Positions 61,785-64,000 of a stretch of 64,000 bases of DNA are shown here, piece by piece. Positions within the stretch are counted from its first letter, which is position 1; each line of letters begins with the position of its first letter. The stretch lies in NCBI GenBank assembly GCA_036346375.1, contig CM070511.1, positions 5,084,001-5,148,000 of the forward strand. The letters run 5' to 3'. The notes under the pieces are model-generated. The model saw nothing but the letters and a program-made list of their open reading frames with translations, was not told the DNA's origin and did no database searches. The stretch comes from Guadua angustifolia (taxonomy: Eukaryota > Streptophyta > Magnoliopsida > Poales > Poaceae). A program made the translations under genes and the position numbers.

Positions 61785-64000
61785 CCAGCCTTGTTCGAAG
61801 CTGAACATTCGTTTTATTGGGAGCACATTTTTCTTGTAAAAGAATGTAGAGAACAACAATACAGGCGGACATACCGTTAGTTCCAACAAGTCCCTAGGAT
61901 AAATGCAAATCGCAATTTAATTTTGGCAACAACTGATTGTTAGTTGCGTTCGTTAGTGGATATATAGCTTCTCCGGGATTGCTGCTCGATCTTGTTGGGT
62001 GTTCCAGATTGGTCTAAAACGTGGCTCGGTCGCAAATCGCGGCCGAAGAACAGCTCACAATTTAGCTCTTGCAGAGACATTAACAATTTAAAATGTCGCT
62101 GCGGTGCACGATAATCTGCAGAGAAGAATAACCCGTCCGATCATTGCTACCTAAGAAAATGACTACGTACATATCACTACATGAATGTGACCCCACGAGT
62201 TTATCCGATCGAATCAATAATCCCGGCATGCAGACTTTGACTATAGTTTTCTTTCAGCTCAAGCATGCACACGCCAGCTATGCGTTGAAGAACGAACAAG
62301 CAACAGCTGAGATCACATGCATGGAATCAAAACGTTTACTTCGAATGTGGCATTAGTTGATGCTAACTTAGTTTAGCTGTAGCAATTCCGTGATGTTGCA
62401 CGCAAGGAAATTTTTCTTATAAAACTAATTAAGCTCGATCCGAGATTCCTGCGCCGTACGTACTTCAGGAACACTTGGTGGTGGTGCTGGTTTTTCTTGT
62501 CCCCAAATCACACGATGTTATTCGTTTGGCAGATAAAAACTACTATGCTCAGCTTGTATCCAGGTGCTCCACACCTAGAAGTGAGTGTCGTGCCGGGCCA
62601 GGCCAGCTCGGTCTGGACCCATCATACTCTGGATCTAAATCGTGCTGGAATGTGACAGCCCATCGATCGTGCTCGCTGTGCCAGGTCAGGCTGACCCGAC
62701 TCGTCTTCGGAGAGCCCAAGCACGATCCATTTGCTCTTCATACCTGATTCGTGCAGTGTCGGTCTAGATCTGCCCCATTTATACTATTGCTACGAGAGAA
62801 AATAACCACGGATTCATTTCTTTCTTTATCTATCTAAAACTTCCTTTTTCTCTGGTCGAAACAAAGTCGTATTGTATTTATTCTTCTTGATTTAATAGAT
62901 TCGGTTGCTCCTTCCAATCACATACATACAGCCGTGCATTTACTCTTTAATTTGCTCACCCACATATACTAACACATACATGCATTCTCTTCCTTTTCTC
63001 TAGTCTATCCAGAATTTTCTTCCTTTACTCCTTGATCTGCTCACCCACATATACAACACAGTGCGTCTGAGACTATTTCGAGCCGTCTTTGGCCGAGCCT
63101 GACCAGGCATCATTGGGCGGGCATCATCGTGCCCAATTGGCGAGCCCAAATGCCGCCTGATAAACCGTGTTATGCCATCTTTGGCCACTAGCCGTTAAAA
63201 CGGTTTAAGTCTTGATCATAGGTCAAACTAGATAGAGCATGTCTCGTGCCAATCCAAAATAGCTCGATCCAGTGCCCACCTCTATCTACACCACATACAT
63301 GCAGTAGCAGTGTAGCAGTACTAGCTAGGATACTGGCTCTCTGAGCCTCCAAAGGGCATCTCTCGCTATAAGTGGCTCATCCAACGACTCATACTTCGGT
63401 AGTATCGACAACAGCTACACCAATAATGCCGGAAACAAGTCAAAATCATAAACTAATACATACATAAATTCATCATTTTATGTGTAACATAATTTCGAAT
63501 TTTTAGCGCATGTATGCATGGAATTGGAATAGTATTGCACAACGACTGAATTATTCGATAACGATATGGCCATCTGTAAATTTTCTGCAGCTGCTTTCTT
63601 TCAGTAATCTGCGCCAGTGGTTAATTCACTCGTTGTATCTCTTCGATCCCTACGAGCGCAAACGTTTGACCTGCATGAGAGCAGATTCACAAAATCGAAT
63701 TCAAAAAACCGTTCGAAATTTAAAAATAAAAAATATTGAATCAAAAAATTGCTCAAAAAAGTCAAAACCAAAGGATTAATAATTCAAAAATTTTCAAAAC
63801 AAATTCAAAAAATAAAAAATAGACCGGTTTTCACGGAAAATCAGTTGGTTTTGACCGAAAACCGGCCAGTTTTTACCGAAAATCGACCGACTAATTGATA
63901 GGTGCTAACTACTACGGCGTTGTCATGTACGTGATTTTGACCGAAAATCAATCAGTTTTATGTCGCATAAACTTTTTAAATTTTTTAATTACATTAGTTT
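61785..64000. other. Right-end spacer with repeat fragments
   Basis: No gene is recognised. 61785-62560 and 62770-63050 are AT-rich spacers. 62590-62750 carries GGGCCAGGCCAGC/GTCGGTCTAGA-type sequence and 63060-63290 ends in GTGCCCACCTC (TAGAGGTGGGCAC-like when reversed). Both resemble worn DNA-transposon ends of the hAT kind. 63800-63960 repeats an ACCGAAAA motif. Confidence 0.4.
63800..63965 (+). repeat. Repeats of an ACCGAAAA-CCGGTC motif
   Basis: Units such as TTTTGACCGAAAACCGGCCAG, TTTTTACCGAAAATCGACCG and TTTTGACCGAAAATCAATCAG alternate with their partial complements (GACCGGTTTTCACGG). Dense, imperfect and partly inverted. Confidence 0.5.

Noticed and set aside
1..64000. tRNA, rRNA genes, CRISPR arrays, bacterial operons or organelle genes
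   Set aside because: None seen on either strand; TGGTATCAGAGC sites are primer sites of retroelements, not tRNA genes.

Overview
The window looks like plant nuclear DNA, most likely from a grass (Poaceae). It is a retrotransposon-rich stretch that holds only fragments of host genes. The evidence is a set of Ty1/copia and Ty3/gypsy elements with initiator-Met-type (TGGTATCAGAGC) or TGGCGTGCCAGG-type primer sites, a Mutator-like transposon, CACTA-like and hAT-like ends, very GC-rich host exons beside AT-rich spacers, and recognisable plant protein families (RBBP6/PQT3-type RING protein, SMP-type LEA protein, LTV1). There is no operon-like organisation, no rRNA or tRNA gene, no CRISPR array and no bacterial feature. 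I find no host gene that is clearly intact.

Layout. 1-8675 is a three-layer nest. A minus-strand copia element was hit by a plus-strand copia element (2848-7963, target duplication CTTTC) and, further into its polyprotein, by a long minus-strand LTR that runs off the left edge. 8676-9542 is spacer ending in a GC-rich promoter-like patch. 9543-15741 is a 6.2 kb Mutator-like element with about 190 bp inverted ends, a decayed transposase and a second decayed ORF with a GRF-like zinc finger and coiled coil. 16428-18215 holds exons of an RBBP6-like E3 ligase gene. An 885 bp part of it is repeated at 26358-27241, where the gene runs on to its 3' end. Between the copies lie an LTR fragment, a GC-rich patch with one small ORF, 5 kb of AT-rich DNA with diverged internal duplications, and a minus-strand LTR.

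28444-28752 is a poly(A)-tailed retroposon and 29274-30192 a solo LTR with a GAATT target duplication. 30196-33181 is a 1.5 kb unit in two tandem copies. The first ~245 bp of that unit also sits directly upstream of an SMP-type LEA gene (34069-37414). The LEA gene is split by a composite retroelement (34654-37228) that joins TRIM-like ends to a gag-only copia unit with a different LTR. 40813-51396 is a copia element of the SIRE/Maximus type with an env-like third ORF region. Its 3' LTR is cut by a gypsy element of the Tat type (51397 to about 59345). That gypsy element has lost most of gag, carries a second RNase H, contains a solo LTR, and has an antisense ORF with its own TATA box. 59814-60574 is a minus-strand LTV1-like gene with one frameshift. 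The last 3.4 kb are repeat fragments and spacer.

How the parts relate: almost every host gene piece is broken by, or abuts, a mobile element. The most unusual structures are the composite element in the LEA gene, the antisense ORF in the gypsy element, the two RBBP6-like copies that are damaged differently but share a GC-AG intron, and the triplicated LEA upstream region.
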